A stretch of 64,000 bases of DNA from Sphingobacterium faecium (GTDB lineage Bacteria > Bacteroidota > Bacteroidia > Sphingobacteriales > Sphingobacteriaceae). This document shows, piece by piece, positions 1-9,183 of the stretch. Numbering within the stretch: position 1 is the first letter of the stretch; the number at the start of each line of letters is the position of its first letter. Below the pieces are notes generated by a model, which was given only the letters and a program-made list of their open reading frames with translations, ran no database searches and was not told where the DNA came from. Where the stretch lies: assembly GCF_003054045.1 (NCBI RefSeq), contig NZ_QBKH01000001.1:558001-622000 (forward strand), in the 5' to 3' direction. The position numbers and the translations under genes were made by a program.

Positions 1-701
1 TTTTGATCAATCGCAAATTTTAAAGATTCTGGATCAGTATCTTTATTATTCATCAAGATCATCTTGCTTGCTTTTCTTTTTAAACGATCATAATCTGCTT
101 TTCCGAATGCTAAAGTATATCCTGATTTCTCAAATAAGTTAAAGATCGAAGTAACAGATTCTTGAGCAGCATTAGTATTATGCTTTAAAAACCCAGATCC
201 AGCAAAAAAATCAAAATTTGATTTTGTGATATCTGTTGCTATTTCATAATACTTGTTTCTATTGGTTTGGTGTGCATAGAACGAAGCAGGAGTAGCATGA
301 TCGATACTCACGCTTGTTGTGATTCCAACTTTTAATCCTTTCTCTTTAGCTGCATATGCGATACTTTTCAATGGTTTAGTTTGTGAAGAATCCATTCCGA
401 TCACGCCATTTTTTGTTTTAGAACCGACTGCAAGCGCGGTGCCGCCTGCTGCTGAATCCGTAATACCATTAGAAAGGGAATAGGTAGATGCAAAAGTAGC
501 TATTGGGAATTGTGAAAAAATTAGCGGTTTCACACCGATCCGATTTTCAAGATCTGCCAGATATACTTCTGTTGAATTTACCTGATTCAATCCCATACCG
601 TCGCCGATCATGTAGAATATATATTTCGGTTTATTTTGAGCAAATAAAATGGATAGTGATGCTAAGTAGAAAAAAGTCGTTGCGAATGTACGTGTAATCA
701 T
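1..701 (-). CDS. Alkaline phosphatase, 5' part (truncated by window edge)
   Basis: Secreted alkaline phosphatase that hydrolyses phosphomonoesters outside the cytoplasm. I translated the reverse strand from ATG at 701 to the window start: about 233 residues with no stop. The N terminus is a signal peptide (hydrophobic FFYLASLSILFA, then QNKPKY). The metal-site motif YMIGDGMG follows at about residue 30. The active-site block is ITDSAAGGTALAVGSKTKNG near residues 81-100, with the nucleophile Ser in DSA. SIDHATPASFYAHQ follows and is also typical of the family. The remaining metal ligands lie off the window. It is transcribed divergently from the DUF937/OmpA gene. Family assignment is firm; whether it responds to phosphate cannot be seen. 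Confidence 0.9.
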   Translation of the reverse strand, partial: MITRTFATTFFYLASLSILFAQNKPKYIFYMIGDGMGLNQVNSTEVYLADLENRIGVKPLIFSQFPIATFASTYSLSNGITDSAAGGTALAVGSKTKNGVIGMDSSQTKPLKSIAYAAKEKGLKVGITTSVSIDHATPASFYAHQTNRNKYYEIATDITKSNFDFFAGSGFLKHNTNAAQESVTSIFNLFEKSGYTLAFGKADYDRLKRKASKMILMNNKDTDPESLKFAIDQ

Positions 702-995
702 GTCTAAAATTATGTTAGTATTGGTATTAAAATGAATGTATTGTGTGCATGAGGTGGCGAATATAACAAACCTATATTTGCTTAATGTTAAGTTTTAGAT
801 TATGGTGGAAACGAGCATAATTGCTCGAATCGAGTTAGTGATATGAAAGAACTAACATTTATTTAAAATACTATATTAAAATGCAATGTAAAAACAATTC
901 TTGCAAGATAATTGTTACAATATGGTGAAATTGTATAATATCAGTTGATATAGCAATATCACTTACTATAACAGATAAACTAAAATTTGAACATT
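702..995. other. Divergent intergenic region with promoter and small hairpin
   Basis: This AT-rich spacer separates two outward-facing genes. A plus-strand TATATTTG at 773-780 matches the Bacteroidota -7 box, but no clear -33 element stands 19-21 bp upstream. At 812-827 there is a perfect 6-bp stem with a TAAT loop (CGAGCA...TGCTCG), without a following T-run, so it is not an obvious terminator. If the box is used, the downstream gene has a leader of about 210 nt that contains this hairpin. No reading frame of interest was found. Confidence 0.4.
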
Positions 996-2534
996 ATGGA
1001 AATTAATCTTTTAAATTCTGCTAAAGAATTTTTTAACGATGATATCTTGTCTAAGCTCGGTAATTCCGTAGGAGAAGATAAAGAAAATGTAAGGACTGCA
1101 ATTAATGCAATTGTGCCTGCTGTTTTTATTGGTTTACAAAAGGAATCAGGGATAGGTTTGAGTTCTATTGTTGAAAAAGCTAAACAATATTATGGAGATT
1201 TTAATTTTAGTGACTTCTTAAAGACAAATTCAGAAACCGGTCGCATCAATGGGTTGGTAGATGCAGAGCCTCTAGAGCCACATCATAATGATTTATTAAG
1301 TTCAATTTTTGGAGATAAACTGAATACTATTATTTCCTCGCTATCAAGTTTTGTTGGAGGCAATGGATCGACTGTTGAGAAATTATTGAATCTTTCCCTC
1401 CCGGCCGTATTTTCAAGTTTGACACAAAATGGAACCAATTGGAGCGTAAGTTCCATTGGCAGATTGTTGGATGAAAATAAACATCATTTTACAGCAGCTT
1501 TACCATCAGGTCTAGGTCTTGCGGTATTTGGAACTTCCTTTGCTCATGATGATCAGATAACATCATCGACAACTGACGGGATACCCCATGAAAGTACAAC
1601 ACCCGATATCCCGGTAACTGATAAACCAGTAGAAGCTATACTCGTATCAGTTCCACTCGCTAAAAAGGACGAACCACCTGTAAGTCATCCAAGCGATGTC
1701 ACAGATGAGGCTGTTGCTAAGGATGAAGAATTGACTGTGGTGACCCCACCAGTTGTTTCTCCTGCGGAAGCAACACATGATGAACCGTTAACTGTTGTGC
1801 CACCAGTAGTGCCTCCAATTGATCATGTGCCAATTATTCCTCCTCCTCCAGCAGGGCCTACTGTGGATCCTTTGCATACCGAAACTCCACCATCAGGTGG
1901 TGGTGGAATCTGGAAGATCTTGATACCAATTGTTATCATTGCGGTTCTATGGTTCTTATTTGGAAAAGGTTGCAAAGGAGATAAGGATCAGGTTGCAGCA
2001 ACGGATAGTGTTGAAAGAACGGCTGTAGATACGGGGACCACTGTTGTTGCAGTTGTTCCTGTAGTAAGAGAAAGTTTAGAAGTTATTTTACCTGATGGGG
2101 TTAAATTGAAAGCTTATAAGGGCGGTATTGAGGATCAACTGGTTCAGTTTCTCAAAACGGATTATAAATCTATGAGCGAAGATCAGTTAAAAGATAAATG
2201 GTTCAATTTTGATAATTTGAATTTTGAAACAGGGACGGCTAAAGTATTGCCTGAAAGTCAAGTGCAATTAGAAAATTTAGCTGCCATTTTGAAGGCATTT
2301 CCAGATGCGACCATTAAGATTGGAGGATATACAGATAAAACTGGAAATGAAGGTTTTAATAAAAAATTATCTACTGACCGCGCTCAAGTAGTTCAAGTTT
2401 ATTTGGTAGGAAAAGGACCGAGTAGTCAAGTGATCGGAGCAGAAGGGTATGGCTCTGAGTTTGCAAAAGCCGCAGCTGATGCACCTGAATCTGAACGGAT
2501 ATTGGATCGTATTGTTGCTGTAAGTGTACGATAG
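996..2534 (+). CDS. DUF937 domain/OmpA C-terminal domain membrane protein
   Basis: A 512-residue protein with an unusual order. An N-terminal DUF937-like helical region (about residues 5-150) is followed by a Pro/Val/Thr/Glu-rich linker (about 185-300). A single transmembrane helix WKILIPIVIIAVLWFLFG lies near residues 305-322. A C-terminal OmpA domain (about 395-512) shows FETGTAKVLPES and IGGYTDKTGNEGFN, then the Arg of STDRAQ. The OmpA domain normally binds peptidoglycan, so the C terminus should be periplasmic and the DUF937 part cytoplasmic; this topology is inferred from the single helix. I chose ATG at 996 rather than the in-frame TTG at 987. A terminator follows the stop. DUF937 function is unknown. 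Confidence 0.8.
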   Translation: MEINLLNSAKEFFNDDILSKLGNSVGEDKENVRTAINAIVPAVFIGLQKESGIGLSSIVEKAKQYYGDFNFSDFLKTNSETGRINGLVDAEPLEPHHNDLLSSIFGDKLNTIISSLSSFVGGNGSTVEKLLNLSLPAVFSSLTQNGTNWSVSSIGRLLDENKHHFTAALPSGLGLAVFGTSFAHDDQITSSTTDGIPHESTTPDIPVTDKPVEAILVSVPLAKKDEPPVSHPSDVTDEAVAKDEELTVVTPPVVSPAEATHDEPLTVVPPVVPPIDHVPIIPPPPAGPTVDPLHTETPPSGGGGIWKILIPIVIIAVLWFLFGKGCKGDKDQVAATDSVERTAVDTGTTVVAVVPVVRESLEVILPDGVKLKAYKGGIEDQLVQFLKTDYKSMSEDQLKDKWFNFDNLNFETGTAKVLPESQVQLENLAAILKAFPDATIKIGGYTDKTGNEGFNKKLSTDRAQVVQVYLVGKGPSSQVIGAEGYGSEFAKAAADAPESERILDRIVAVSVR

Positions 2535-2551
2535 ATTTCAATTTTCGAAAT

Positions 2552-2588
2552 AAAAAAGGAGTTGAATCATATTCACCTCCTTTTTTTA
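2552..2588 (+). terminator. Rho-independent terminator after DUF937/OmpA gene
   Basis: The stem AAAAAAGGAG/CTCCTTTTTT is extended inward by TGAAT/ATTCA and followed by a T-run. It lies 17 nt after the stop and before the next start. Confidence 0.75.
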
Positions 2589-2617
2589 TTTCATAATAAT
2601 ATTGCATTTTTGCGAGT

Positions 2618-2923
2618 ATGGAACAACAGTTAAAGGAAATTTTAAAATCTGACTTTGAAAAATATATGCGTTTTGCCGTACAATCAACTACTGGATTTGG
2701 ATTTGATGTTTTCGGTGAATACGCGGTATCTGTATTAAACTTTTATGTTGGAAGTGCAATTTTAAACTATCAAAACAAACTTGAAGGTTCCTTATATTTG
2801 CTAGAATTATATAATGTAGGTCTTGGCGGGGTTATGACAAAAGAAGATAGAAAAGAGTTGGCTCAAGTTTTTGCACAAGATCCAACTCTTGATTATGGTG
2901 TTTTAAAACCAATTTTTGGTTAA
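2618..2923 (+). CDS. Hypothetical protein, 101 aa
   Basis: I do not recognise this family. The protein is 101 residues, without signal peptide or long hydrophobic helix, and looks soluble. It has an acidic/basic N-terminal helix (MEQQLKEILKSDFEKYM), a Gly/Phe-rich segment (TTGFGFDVFGEY) and a charged stretch (TKEDRKELAQVF). It starts at ATG 2618, 30 nt after the upstream terminator, so it probably has its own promoter; CATTTTTG just upstream is one base from the -7 consensus. Its stop overlaps by 4 nt the stop of the convergent lipocalin gene. Codon use resembles its neighbours, which supports a real gene. Confidence 0.6.
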   Translation: MEQQLKEILKSDFEKYMRFAVQSTTGFGFDVFGEYAVSVLNFYVGSAILNYQNKLEGSLYLLELYNVGLGGVMTKEDRKELAQVFAQDPTLDYGVLKPIFG

Positions 2924-3453
2924 TCTTGTTGAGTCCAAACCAAGTTCTCAATAGCATAACCAGATTTTCGAGCATACTCCAGATATGCTAATTTTACTTC
3001 ATCTGGTATATTTTTTTCTCGAGACAGTATCCACATATAATCCAAATTATCACCAAAAACCAGTGCATACTGATAATTTTGATCAAGTTTTACTATATGA
3101 TAACCACTATAGAAAGGACCAAAAAAAGATACTTTTAAAGCTCCTTTTTTTTGCGAATCCTTAAATTTTGCTTTACCAATGGACTGTTTCCATTTATTTT
3201 TGTGATCATGAAATCCTTGGTTATTGACAGCAATACTTCCATCATCATTCTTGTTATAAGTCGCAGTTACCTGAGATAAACCTTTTTCCCATTTGAAATC
3301 TAATCGTGCGATTTCATACCATTTACCTAAGTAACGATCGATATCAAATGGCTCGATGACCTTCACCTTCGATTTGACAGGCTTCAATGCATTGTAAGCT
3401 AATGTTACTGCGGCAGTAGTGGCAAGTAAGAGTAGTGATTTTTTCTTATCCAT
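2920..3453 (-). CDS. Lipocalin family protein (Blc-like)
   Basis: Bacterial lipocalin of about 177 residues, a beta-barrel that binds lipids or other hydrophobic ligands in the envelope. The hallmark GxW motif is in DRYLGKWYEIARLDFKWEKG, followed by TATYNKNDDGSIAVNNQG and GPFYSGYHIV, all typical of Blc/apolipoprotein D-like proteins. The N terminus (MDKKKSLLLLATTAAVTLAY) is a signal or anchor helix. There is no lipobox Cys, unlike E. coli Blc, so it may be a membrane-anchored or periplasmic form. The reading frame extends 21 codons further upstream, but the Met at 3453 begins a normal signal sequence. It overlaps convergently with the 101-aa gene. Confidence 0.85.
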   Translation of the reverse strand: MDKKKSLLLLATTAAVTLAYNALKPVKSKVKVIEPFDIDRYLGKWYEIARLDFKWEKGLSQVTATYNKNDDGSIAVNNQGFHDHKNKWKQSIGKAKFKDSQKKGALKVSFFGPFYSGYHIVKLDQNYQYALVFGDNLDYMWILSREKNIPDEVKLAYLEYARKSGYAIENLVWTQQD

Positions 3454-3585
3454 CGTTTTATGATTTATTCTAAAAATATAAAGTGTTCCGAATATGATAT
3501 GCAATAAAAACGCCAAAGAGGATTTGAATGTTTGGTGCTTTATGAAAATAAAAGTAGTAATTTCGTTATTTTAAAATTTAACGCG

Positions 3586-4050
3586 GTGTATTCAAGAGAA
3601 GAAGTAAAACAATTAAAGGAAACTTTTTGGACCCGATTTGGGCAGTATATGGCATTACACACTTCTGCAGATGGTGAGAAGATCAATTGGGTAAATTATA
3701 GGACGGGAATTAAAAATCTTCGCTTCAAAATGGAAGCAGATAAACGTGTGGCTTTAATCGCCATCGAGTGGACCCATCAAGATATATCCATGCGAAGATT
3801 AATGTGGGAACAATTTGAAGAGTATCGTAATATGTTGACAGGCATACTGGGAGAGGAGTGGATTTGGGATTTAGAAGTAGTAGATGAGCTGGGCAAATTG
3901 GTGAGTATGATTTACACGACCATGGAGGGAAAGAGTATTTTTAAACAAGAAGATTGGCCAGATCTTATCTCTTTCTTCAAGCCACGATTAATGGCATTGG
4001 ATGAATTCTGGTGCGATGCACAATACGGATTTGAAATTTTTAAAAGTTAA
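3586..4050 (+). CDS. DUF4268 domain-containing protein
   Basis: Small soluble protein of the DUF4268 family, which is related in fold to nuclease-like proteins but has no proven function in this single-domain form. Seen: YSREEVKQLKETFWTRFGQYM at the N terminus, GEKINWVNYRTGIK, and the C-terminal DWPDLISFFKPRLMALDEF. Family members usually begin with M-Y-S-K-E-E, which fits a GTG start at 3586 giving 154 residues. A TTG at 3532 would add 18 residues and is less likely. It runs divergently from the lipocalin gene and upstream of the S1/P1 nuclease. No catalytic motif was identified. Confidence 0.75.
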   Translation: MYSREEVKQLKETFWTRFGQYMALHTSADGEKINWVNYRTGIKNLRFKMEADKRVALIAIEWTHQDISMRRLMWEQFEEYRNMLTGILGEEWIWDLEVVDELGKLVSMIYTTMEGKSIFKQEDWPDLISFFKPRLMALDEFWCDAQYGFEIFKS

Positions 4051-4090
4051 ATTGTTACGTGAATAGGGTTTTATTTGAGGATGTAATTTT

Positions 4091-4098
4091 TACCTTTG
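4091..4098 (+). promoter_or_regulatory. -7 promoter box of S1/P1 nuclease gene
   Basis: TACCTTTG matches TAnnTTTG exactly and lies 19 nt before the ATG at 4118. No convincing -33 element was found. Confidence 0.5.
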
Positions 4099-4117
4099 CG
4101 CTAAAATTGTATTGTTT

Positions 4118-4912
4118 ATGAAAAATATACTAAAAAGTCTGATTGTACTCGCCATGACTTTGCAGATTTCTTCCGTATTCGCTTGGGGATCTACTGGACA
4201 TCGCGTGGTTGCCGAGGTTGCAGAACGTCATTTGACGAAAAAAGCAAAAAAAAATATTCAAAAAATAATTGGCAATCAAAAACTGGCTTATTGGGCAAAT
4301 TGGGGTGATTTTATTAAATCGGATCCACATGATGAATTTAAAAAATTAGGAAATTCCCACTTTATAAATACCAATCCACATTTACCTTGGGCCGATTTTC
4401 AATTGGCAATGGAAAATTCAAATGATGAAAATTTATATAAATCTGTATTAAGGTTAGAGCAGTCATTTGCAGATAAAGATTTATCACTGGAGAAAAAGAA
4501 ACAAAATTTATACATGTTGATTCATTTAATTGGTGACGCGCATCAACCGATGCACGTCAGTAGAGCTGAGGATCAGGGTGGTAATAAAATTGAAGTAAGC
4601 TGGTTTGGCAAAAAATCCAATATTCACCGTGTTTGGGATTCTGATTTGATCGATGGTGAGAAATACAGTTATACCGAGTATGCAACGGTATTGGATATCT
4701 TAAATAAAAATGAAGTGAAACAATTACAAGGAGGAACGTTGGCCAGTTGGTTATTTGAATCAAATCAACTATCAGATAAAATATATGCTGATGTTGAGCT
4801 TAATGCGAACTTGTCTTACAACTATATTTACAATAACATTTATACTGCAGAAAACTGCATGTTAAAAGGTGGTTTACGTTTAGCAAAAGTATTGAATGAT
4901 GTTTTTGGCTAA
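4118..4912 (+). CDS. S1/P1 family nuclease, secreted
   Basis: Zinc-dependent phospholipase C/P1-fold nuclease of 264 residues that degrades single-stranded nucleic acid outside the cytoplasm. The signal peptide (MKNILKSLIVLAMTLQISSVFA) should be cleaved so that Trp23 becomes the first mature residue, as required in P1 nuclease, where the N-terminal amine binds zinc. Further zinc-ligand motifs are visible: STGHR, YWANWGDFIKSD, LIHLIGDAHQPMHV, GGNKIEVSWFG and NIHRVWDSDLI. I chose the ATG at 4118 over the TTG at 4112. A consensus -7 box lies 19 nt upstream and a strong terminator follows, so it is probably a single-gene unit. Scavenging of extracellular nucleic acid is a likely role. Confidence 0.92.
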   Translation: MKNILKSLIVLAMTLQISSVFAWGSTGHRVVAEVAERHLTKKAKKNIQKIIGNQKLAYWANWGDFIKSDPHDEFKKLGNSHFINTNPHLPWADFQLAMENSNDENLYKSVLRLEQSFADKDLSLEKKKQNLYMLIHLIGDAHQPMHVSRAEDQGGNKIEVSWFGKKSNIHRVWDSDLIDGEKYSYTEYATVLDILNKNEVKQLQGGTLASWLFESNQLSDKIYADVELNANLSYNYIYNNIYTAENCMLKGGLRLAKVLNDVFG

Positions 4913-4934
4913 TCATTAGTATTTTAGAATACCG

Positions 4935-4969
4935 AAAAGGGAAATGAAATGATTCATTTCCCTTTTTTT
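4935..4969 (+). terminator. Terminator after S1/P1 nuclease
   Basis: Perfect 14-bp stem AAAAGGGAAATGAA/TTCATTTCCCTTTT with a 4-nt loop, followed by T residues. Confidence 0.85.
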
Positions 4970-5053
4970 ATATCTTTTTTTGGTTTCGGTATTATTGTTG
5001 TTATCAGTTAAATACAACGAATTTCATGTCGTTTCCATTTTTTTCCTTCATAT

Positions 5054-6835
5054 ATGACGATATCACTACTGTTTAAAAAAATAACACCTTTTGCCAAACC
5101 TTATAAAAATCTTATTTTTTATACTTTAATTTTGACCTTAATAGGCTCTTTTGCTGCACAGATCAATGCCTTTATTTTGAAGTATACGGTTGATTCGATC
5201 AGTGATTTGATGGTGGCAAAAGAACCTTTATCAAAAGGGATGCATTTGATAGGTGTTATTTCGGGAGTACTTTTGGTCAAAGAGATTGTCTATTCTTTTA
5301 TCCAATTTGGTCAGAAGTTCTATGGTGAGAAACTACGTATATTTATTGCCCGTGATTTTTCACAACGCATTGTAGAAAAAATCCTGACTTATAAGATGGC
5401 CTTTTACACGTCAGAAGAAAATGAAAGTGGCAAATTGCAAACACGGATCGACTCGGGTATCAGCTCACTGACGCGATTAGTCCAAAATTTCTTTATCGAT
5501 ATCTTACCGTTGTTTGCTAATGCGATTGTAGCCCTTGTTTGTATGTTTATGGCAAACCTATATGTAGGTCTAGTGGGCTTGGCGGTTATACCCATTTATT
5601 TTTATATCAGCCAGACACAAGCGGGAAAATTAAGTGGATTTAGACGTCAAATGCGTAAGTATAGAGAATCTAAGAATAATAGAATCATCAATTTGATTGA
5701 CTCTATATTGGTTATTAAATCTTTTGTTCGCGAACCTGAAGAGGCCGATCGACATGAAAAGATCCAGTATGAGATGACCGAAAATCAGATGCAAACACGT
5801 AAAACGAGTTTCATTTTTGATAGCCTAAAGAACTTTATTGAACAAATAGCTGTCGTTGCCATCATTGTGTTAACCGCTTTTTTGGTCTTGGACAACCAGA
5901 TTACCATTGGAGCAATCATGTTTCACATTATGCTATTTTCCAATGTCTCGGCACCAATCCGCCAATTGCATCGCATCTATGATGAAGTAAACGATGCTTT
6001 AATCTACTCGGAATCTTTTTTCGAAATACTGGAATCTGACGATCTGATAGAAGGAAGTGGAACTTTCAGACCTGATCAAATCAAAGGTCACATAGCGATT
6101 GAAGATGTATCATTTGAGTACCCCAATGGAACTCATGCGCTCAGAGATATATCCTTTGAAATAAAACCCAATCAGATCACAGCTCTAGTTGGATTGAGTG
6201 GAGCTGGAAAAAGCACAGTGATCAATCTGCTCGACAAATTTTATGAACCTACAGCAGGAAGAATACTATTGGATGGTGTGGATCTTAAAAATTATGATAC
6301 CAATTTTTTGCGGAAAAATATCGGTATGGTACTGCAACGCAATCATATTTTTAAAGGATCGATTTTCGAAAATATTGAATATGGAAAAATAGGGAGTTCA
6401 AAGGAAGAAATCATCCAGGCAGCAAAAGATGCTTATATCCATGAACAAATTATGGAATTGCCACAAGGGTATGACTCTGGTGCTCATCTGTTATCTGGAG
6501 GTCAACAACAACGTATTGCGATTGCTCGATTATTTTTAAAAAATCCACCAATCATCTTCTTGGATGAACCAACAGCAAATTTAGATGCAATCGCTACTGA
6601 GCAGATAAAAAATAGCTTAGATGCAATCAAAAAGGATCGTACGGTTATTATTGTTTCGCATAGTATCTCTCAAATTATTGATTCCAATGAGATCGTGGTG
6701 ATGGAAAAAGGCAGGGTAGTAGAAAAGGGTATTCATGAAGATCTTTACGATCGGAGGGGCACATATTATAAAATATTCTCTGCTATGGCCAATAGTCTTA
6801 ATTTAGATAAAATTAGTAAGACACTCAATCATTAA
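5054..6835 (+). CDS. ABC transporter, fused permease/ATPase (type I exporter half)
   Basis: 593-residue half-transporter expected to act as a homodimer in the inner membrane. An N-terminal ABC_membrane domain of six helices (about residues 15-310) precedes the nucleotide-binding domain. The Walker A GLSGAGKST is near residues 379-387, the Q-loop region is GMVLQRNHIF, the signature LSGGQ sits near 478, the Walker B is IIFLDEP, the D-loop ANLDA, and the switch His is in VSHSIS. The stretch before the signature (YDSGAHLLSGGQ) differs from the common GERG...LSGGQ, a minor variation. The substrate cannot be read from sequence; lipid, drug or peptide are all possible. The stop overlaps by 4 nt the convergent efflux gene. 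Confidence 0.9.
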   Translation: MTISLLFKKITPFAKPYKNLIFYTLILTLIGSFAAQINAFILKYTVDSISDLMVAKEPLSKGMHLIGVISGVLLVKEIVYSFIQFGQKFYGEKLRIFIARDFSQRIVEKILTYKMAFYTSEENESGKLQTRIDSGISSLTRLVQNFFIDILPLFANAIVALVCMFMANLYVGLVGLAVIPIYFYISQTQAGKLSGFRRQMRKYRESKNNRIINLIDSILVIKSFVREPEEADRHEKIQYEMTENQMQTRKTSFIFDSLKNFIEQIAVVAIIVLTAFLVLDNQITIGAIMFHIMLFSNVSAPIRQLHRIYDEVNDALIYSESFFEILESDDLIEGSGTFRPDQIKGHIAIEDVSFEYPNGTHALRDISFEIKPNQITALVGLSGAGKSTVINLLDKFYEPTAGRILLDGVDLKNYDTNFLRKNIGMVLQRNHIFKGSIFENIEYGKIGSSKEEIIQAAKDAYIHEQIMELPQGYDSGAHLLSGGQQQRIAIARLFLKNPPIIFLDEPTANLDAIATEQIKNSLDAIKKDRTVIIVSHSISQIIDSNEIVVMEKGRVVEKGIHEDLYDRRGTYYKIFSAMANSLNLDKISKTLNH

Positions 6836-7755
6836 TTGTTTTTGCTATGAAGATACATACCTACCACCACTAAGAAAATCCCCAAAGTAGCTAGGTTGTT
6901 AGGGAAAGGACTGTTTAAAATAATGATTTCACCTACTAAAGTAAAGATCACTTCCATCGCTTGGGTCGCCTCTACAGCAGCAAGTCCTTGATGATCATGT
7001 TGCACAAGTTCTGTTCCTTTAAAGAATAGCAATGTGGCTATGACACCCGAAAATACGGCTACGAGTAGCGTTTGGATGAGTTGATCTTGATTTGGAAGTC
7101 CATGTTCTTGGTAGCCATATGCCATCAGAATGATCCAGAAAGGCATACTCGCCAGCGTCATGCCCAACGTGCGTTGATAAGTATCCAAACTGCCTTGTGT
7201 CATACTCATCATTTTACGGTTACCCAGCGGATAGGCAATTGCGGCTATTAAAACTGGAATGGCACCTCCTAATATCGTTGACCAAGAAGTGGATTTGGCT
7301 TCAGAAATTTGCATGATTATAATACCCAAGAAAATGAGGCAAGAAAAAAATAAAGAAGCTTTCGAGAAAGGTTGTGTATTTCCTTTTTTTTCCAGTATAG
7401 GACCAATACACATACCAGCTATTATGGTAAATTCAAATGTGCCTGCAACTAACCAAGAGGGGCCGTAGCTAGCACCGAATGTCAATAGTGCATAAAAAAG
7501 TCCAAATCCAATTGTACTCCAGAGCACCCATTGTCCTAATTTTTTTTTCATCTCCACCAATAGCTGTTTAAGATTTCCCCGTATAATAACGATGAGTAAT
7601 AATAGAGGCAGCATCCATACAAAGCGTAAGGCTGCTGACCACTGCCATCCACCCCCAGAAACAGCCATGATACGGTTAAGTACAAATGTGCTTGCAAAAA
7701 ATAAGGAGGCTAATATACCGAGTGAAAGTGCTTTTGATTTATTTGTAAGGAGCAT
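6832..7755 (-). CDS. Multidrug resistance efflux transporter family (EamA/DMT-like)
   Basis: Integral membrane protein of 307 residues with about ten hydrophobic helices. It resembles the EmrE-like multidrug resistance efflux family (PF13536) within the drug/metabolite transporter superfamily. Seen: an opening helix ALSLGILASLFFASTFVLNR, a second repeat beginning near residue 160, and GELVQ/EATQAMEVIFTLVGE near the end, typical of the DMT repeat. The first Met at 7755 gives a full-length protein. It is convergent with the ABC exporter. Substrate unknown; the multidrug label comes from family naming, not from evidence here. Confidence 0.8.
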   Translation of the reverse strand: MLLTNKSKALSLGILASLFFASTFVLNRIMAVSGGGWQWSAALRFVWMLPLLLLIVIIRGNLKQLLVEMKKKLGQWVLWSTIGFGLFYALLTFGASYGPSWLVAGTFEFTIIAGMCIGPILEKKGNTQPFSKASLFFSCLIFLGIIIMQISEAKSTSWSTILGGAIPVLIAAIAYPLGNRKMMSMTQGSLDTYQRTLGMTLASMPFWIILMAYGYQEHGLPNQDQLIQTLLVAVFSGVIATLLFFKGTELVQHDHQGLAAVEATQAMEVIFTLVGEIIILNSPFPNNLATLGIFLVVVGMYLHSKNN

Positions 7756-7926
7756 ATTTTGTAAGCATGAAGATTAATCTCTTCTAAAGTAATTAATGGA
7801 TATGACAATAACAAGAGATCATGTATCCCATATCTTGAAAAGATATTCTTGATTTATGCATCAATTGTTACTAAAATTTGTTTATTTTGCATCCTTAATA
7901 AAACATGAGTAAGAAAATTAATCATT

Positions 7927-9123
7927 ATGATTATACAACCAAGAACTAGAGGTTTTATTTGTTTAACCTCGCATCCAGAAGGAACTGCGCAAAACATTAA
8001 AAACCAGATTGAATACGTAAAATCCAAAGGCGAAATTGCCAATGGCCCTAAGAAAGTATTGGTCATTGGTGCATCTACGGGATTTGGTATTGCATCTCGT
8101 ATTTCGGCAGCATTTGGTTCTGGAGCAGCAACGATTGGCGTATTTTTTGAAAAACCAGCAGCAGAAGGTAAACCTGGTACAGCTGGTTGGTACAATACCG
8201 CTGCTTTTGAAAAAGAAGCACAAGAAGCTGGTCTTTATGCAAAAAGTATCAATGGCGATGCTTTTTCAGATGAAATCAAAAAACAAACGATCGAACTAAT
8301 TAAACAAGACTTAGGTCAAGTAGATTTAGTCATTTACAGTTTAGCTTCTCCACGAAGAACACATCCGAAAACAGGCGTTGCATATGCATCTGTTTTGAAA
8401 CCAATCGATGTTCCTTTTACAAATAAAACAGTAGATTTTCATACTGGTGTAGTTTCTGATATCACAATCAATCCGATTGATAATGAAGAAGATATTTCAA
8501 ATACAGTAGCAGTGATGGGTGGTGAAGATTGGAAATTCTGGATGGAAGATTTAAAAGAAGCTGGAGTTTTAGCAGACGGTGCTAAGACTGTTGCTTATTC
8601 TTATATCGGCCCTGAGCTTACATTCCCAATTTATCGTAATGGTACAATTGGTCGTGCTAAAGATGATTTAGAAGGTACTGTCCCAGCGATCAATGCATTA
8701 TTGAAAGACATTAACGGTATCTCTTATGTATCTGTTAATAAAGCTTTAGTTACACAGTCGAGTTCAGCAATTCCTGTTGTTCCTTTATATATTTCATTAT
8801 TATATAAAGTCATGAAAGAAAAAGGAATTCACGAAGGAACAATCGAGCAGATGCAACGATTATTTGCAGAACGTCTTTATACAGCTGATGGTCAAGTTCA
8901 ATTGGACGAGAAAGGCCGTATCCGTGTTGACGATTTAGAAATGAGAGCTGATGTACAAGCTGAGGTTGCAGCACTTTGGGAACAAGCATGTACAGAGAAT
9001 TTATCTGAAATTTCAGACATTCAAGGTTACCGTGACGAATTCTTTAACCTATTTGGTTTTAATTTTGATGGTATCGATTATAATGCTGATACCAATGAGC
9101 TGGTCAATATACCAAGTATCTAA
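7927..9123 (+). CDS. fabV: Trans-2-enoyl-CoA/ACP reductase FabV
   Basis: NADH-dependent enoyl reductase that reduces the enoyl thioester in the last step of the fatty acid elongation cycle. At 398 residues it has the length typical of FabV. Seen: MIIQPRTRGFICLTSHPEG at the start, the nucleotide-binding GASTGFG at residues 48-54, YSLASPRRTHP, and the catalytic Tyr236-x8-Lys245 in FPIYRNGTIGRAK. The eight-residue spacing separates FabV from FabI (six). FabV enzymes are known to be little inhibited by triclosan, so resistance is a reasonable inference. It is followed by a bidirectional terminator shared with the convergent DUF1697 gene. Confidence 0.95.
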   Translation: MIIQPRTRGFICLTSHPEGTAQNIKNQIEYVKSKGEIANGPKKVLVIGASTGFGIASRISAAFGSGAATIGVFFEKPAAEGKPGTAGWYNTAAFEKEAQEAGLYAKSINGDAFSDEIKKQTIELIKQDLGQVDLVIYSLASPRRTHPKTGVAYASVLKPIDVPFTNKTVDFHTGVVSDITINPIDNEEDISNTVAVMGGEDWKFWMEDLKEAGVLADGAKTVAYSYIGPELTFPIYRNGTIGRAKDDLEGTVPAINALLKDINGISYVSVNKALVTQSSSAIPVVPLYISLLYKVMKEKGIHEGTIEQMQRLFAERLYTADGQVQLDEKGRIRVDDLEMRADVQAEVAALWEQACTENLSEISDIQGYRDEFFNLFGFNFDGIDYNADTNELVNIPSI

Positions 9124-9140
9124 GATTATTAAATTCTTAT

Positions 9141-9183
9141 CATAAATAATAAAGGCGACCTTTGGTCGCCTTTATTATTTATG
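9141..9183. terminator. Bidirectional terminator between fabV and DUF1697 gene
   Basis: Perfect 20-bp inverted repeat with a TTT loop centred at 9162; the core is AAAGGCGACC/GGTCGCCTTT. It serves both convergent genes and its right arm overlaps the final codons and stop of the DUF1697 gene. Confidence 0.85.
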
